From the NCBI GenBank assembly GCA_947496145.1, contig CANMBS010000019.1, positions 1 through 64,000 of the forward strand: a stretch of DNA of 64,000 nucleotides. Direction: 5' to 3'. The stretch's first letter is position 1. Every line of letters begins with the position of its first letter. The position numbers were made by a program, and so were the translations under genes. The DNA is from an uncultured Pseudovibrio sp. GTDB lineage: Bacteria > Pseudomonadota > Alphaproteobacteria > Rhizobiales > Stappiaceae. The notes beneath the pieces were generated by a model. The model saw nothing but the letters and a program-made list of their open reading frames with translations. It ran no database searches and was not told where the DNA came from. Positions 63,603-64,000 of this stretch are shown here, one piece after another.

Positions 63603-64000
63603 ATGCAAGCACGTATCCTGATAACTGCCATTTTGGCTCTTGGTATCTCGGGCGCGGCTGCGAATGCGCAGTCTCCTGCCCTCCTGAAAGAAAATACAGA
63701 TTGGGCAACCTACACCTATACCACCCAAAAGGATGGTAAGGTGTGTTATGCTATATCCGCACCAACACAATCACTACCAACCGACAGAAATCATGGAGAA
63801 GTTTTCTTCTTCGTGTCTACTCGCCCAAATGACAATGTGCTCAACGAACCAAGTTTGATCGTGGGCTATCCTTTCAAGCCGGGCTCGGTAGCGGTGGCGG
63901 ACATTGATGGACAGAAGTTCAACATGTTCACCAATAATGAAGGTGCATGGGTACAGAACGCAGCTGAAGAAAAACGCATGGTTGATGCCATGAAAGCAGG
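63603..64000 (+). CDS. Invasion-associated locus B (IalB) family protein, partial (3' end outside window)
   Basis: From ATG 63603 a signal peptide (MQARILITAILALGISGAAANA) is followed by a mature part with TDWATYTYTTQKDGKVCYAISAP, EVFFFVSTRPNDN and EPSLIVGYPFKPGS, the IalB signature. An ATG at 63582 is also in frame. The family is periplasmic/outer-membrane associated and widespread in Rhizobiales; the 'invasion' name comes from Bartonella and does not prove a role here. Confidence 0.85.
   Translation, partial: MQARILITAILALGISGAAANAQSPALLKENTDWATYTYTTQKDGKVCYAISAPTQSLPTDRNHGEVFFFVSTRPNDNVLNEPSLIVGYPFKPGSVAVADIDGQKFNMFTNNEGAWVQNAAEEKRMVDAMKA

Noticed and set aside
1-64000. CRISPR array, insertion sequence or prophage
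   Set aside because: No regularly spaced direct repeats, transposase or phage structural genes were seen.

Overview
The window reads as chromosomal DNA of a marine-type alphaproteobacterium of the Rhizobiales/Hyphomicrobiales, closest in flavour to Pseudovibrio or another Stappiaceae genus. The grounds are moderate GC (about 50% by eye), alphaproteobacterial families and gene orders (aroK-aroB-CorC/HlyC, J-domain protein-cobS-cobT, DUF2794, IalB, DM13), and both the crotonyl-CoA carboxylase/reductase and ethylmalonyl-CoA mutase genes. The genus is an inference; no comparison could be run. Most of the window is housekeeping sequence with tightly packed, often overlapping genes.

Layout. 1-5.9 kb is mixed accessory DNA: a partial DM13-type gene, a low-GC orphan, a CPBP protease, a small membrane protein, an MHS-type MFS transporter, DUF2794, a secreted protein and several strong inverted repeats. 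5.9-10.6 kb holds ppa, dsbB, a DedA-type protein, tRNA-Leu(CAA), a HigB/HigA-type toxin-antitoxin pair whose toxin is frameshifted, a GNAT and xerD with a 46-residue membrane protein. 10.9-14 kb is the aroK-aroB-corC operon. 14-19.3 kb carries bolA and the cobS-cobT chelatase genes with a J-domain protein. 19.3-29.8 kb has a queuosine-precursor transporter, rpmB, accA, an L,D-transpeptidase, pdxY-ispG, bdhA and a patatin. 29.8-30.3 kb is a 570-base intergenic region with a textbook sigma-54 promoter placed exactly to make a terminated RNA of about 80 nt. 30.3-41.4 kb holds a second L,D-transpeptidase, MipA/OmpV, sdaA, a split MnmC pair, a YggT-DUF167 pair, Trm112, a Lon-domain protein, a YbbN-like thioredoxin, a di-haem peroxidase and two identical tRNA-Gly genes. 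41.4-49.6 kb has a monooxygenase, ychJ, a TfoX-type gene, an envelope polysaccharide-type flippase plus acyltransferase, an acyl-CoA synthetase and a CAP lipoprotein. 49.7-53 kb is a glycine betaine/proline-type ABC operon. 53.5-59.2 kb is the ethylmalonyl-CoA pathway pair with a LysR-MBL pair. 59.2-64 kb has two proline-rich exported proteins, xthA, a quinone oxidoreductase, a SpoU methyltransferase and the start of an IalB-type gene.

How the parts fit. accA, bdhA, the patatin, the acyl-CoA synthetase, ccrA and the B12-dependent mutase point to acetyl-CoA/C4-acyl metabolism, probably including polyhydroxybutyrate turnover. CobS/CobT would supply the cobalt-insertion step for the cofactor the mutase needs. 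Two L,D-transpeptidases, a CAP lipoprotein, an SH3 protein and the flippase/acyltransferase pair concern the envelope. The betaine transporter suits a saline habitat. The observation I rate highest is the candidate sigma-54-dependent small RNA at about 29939-30018.
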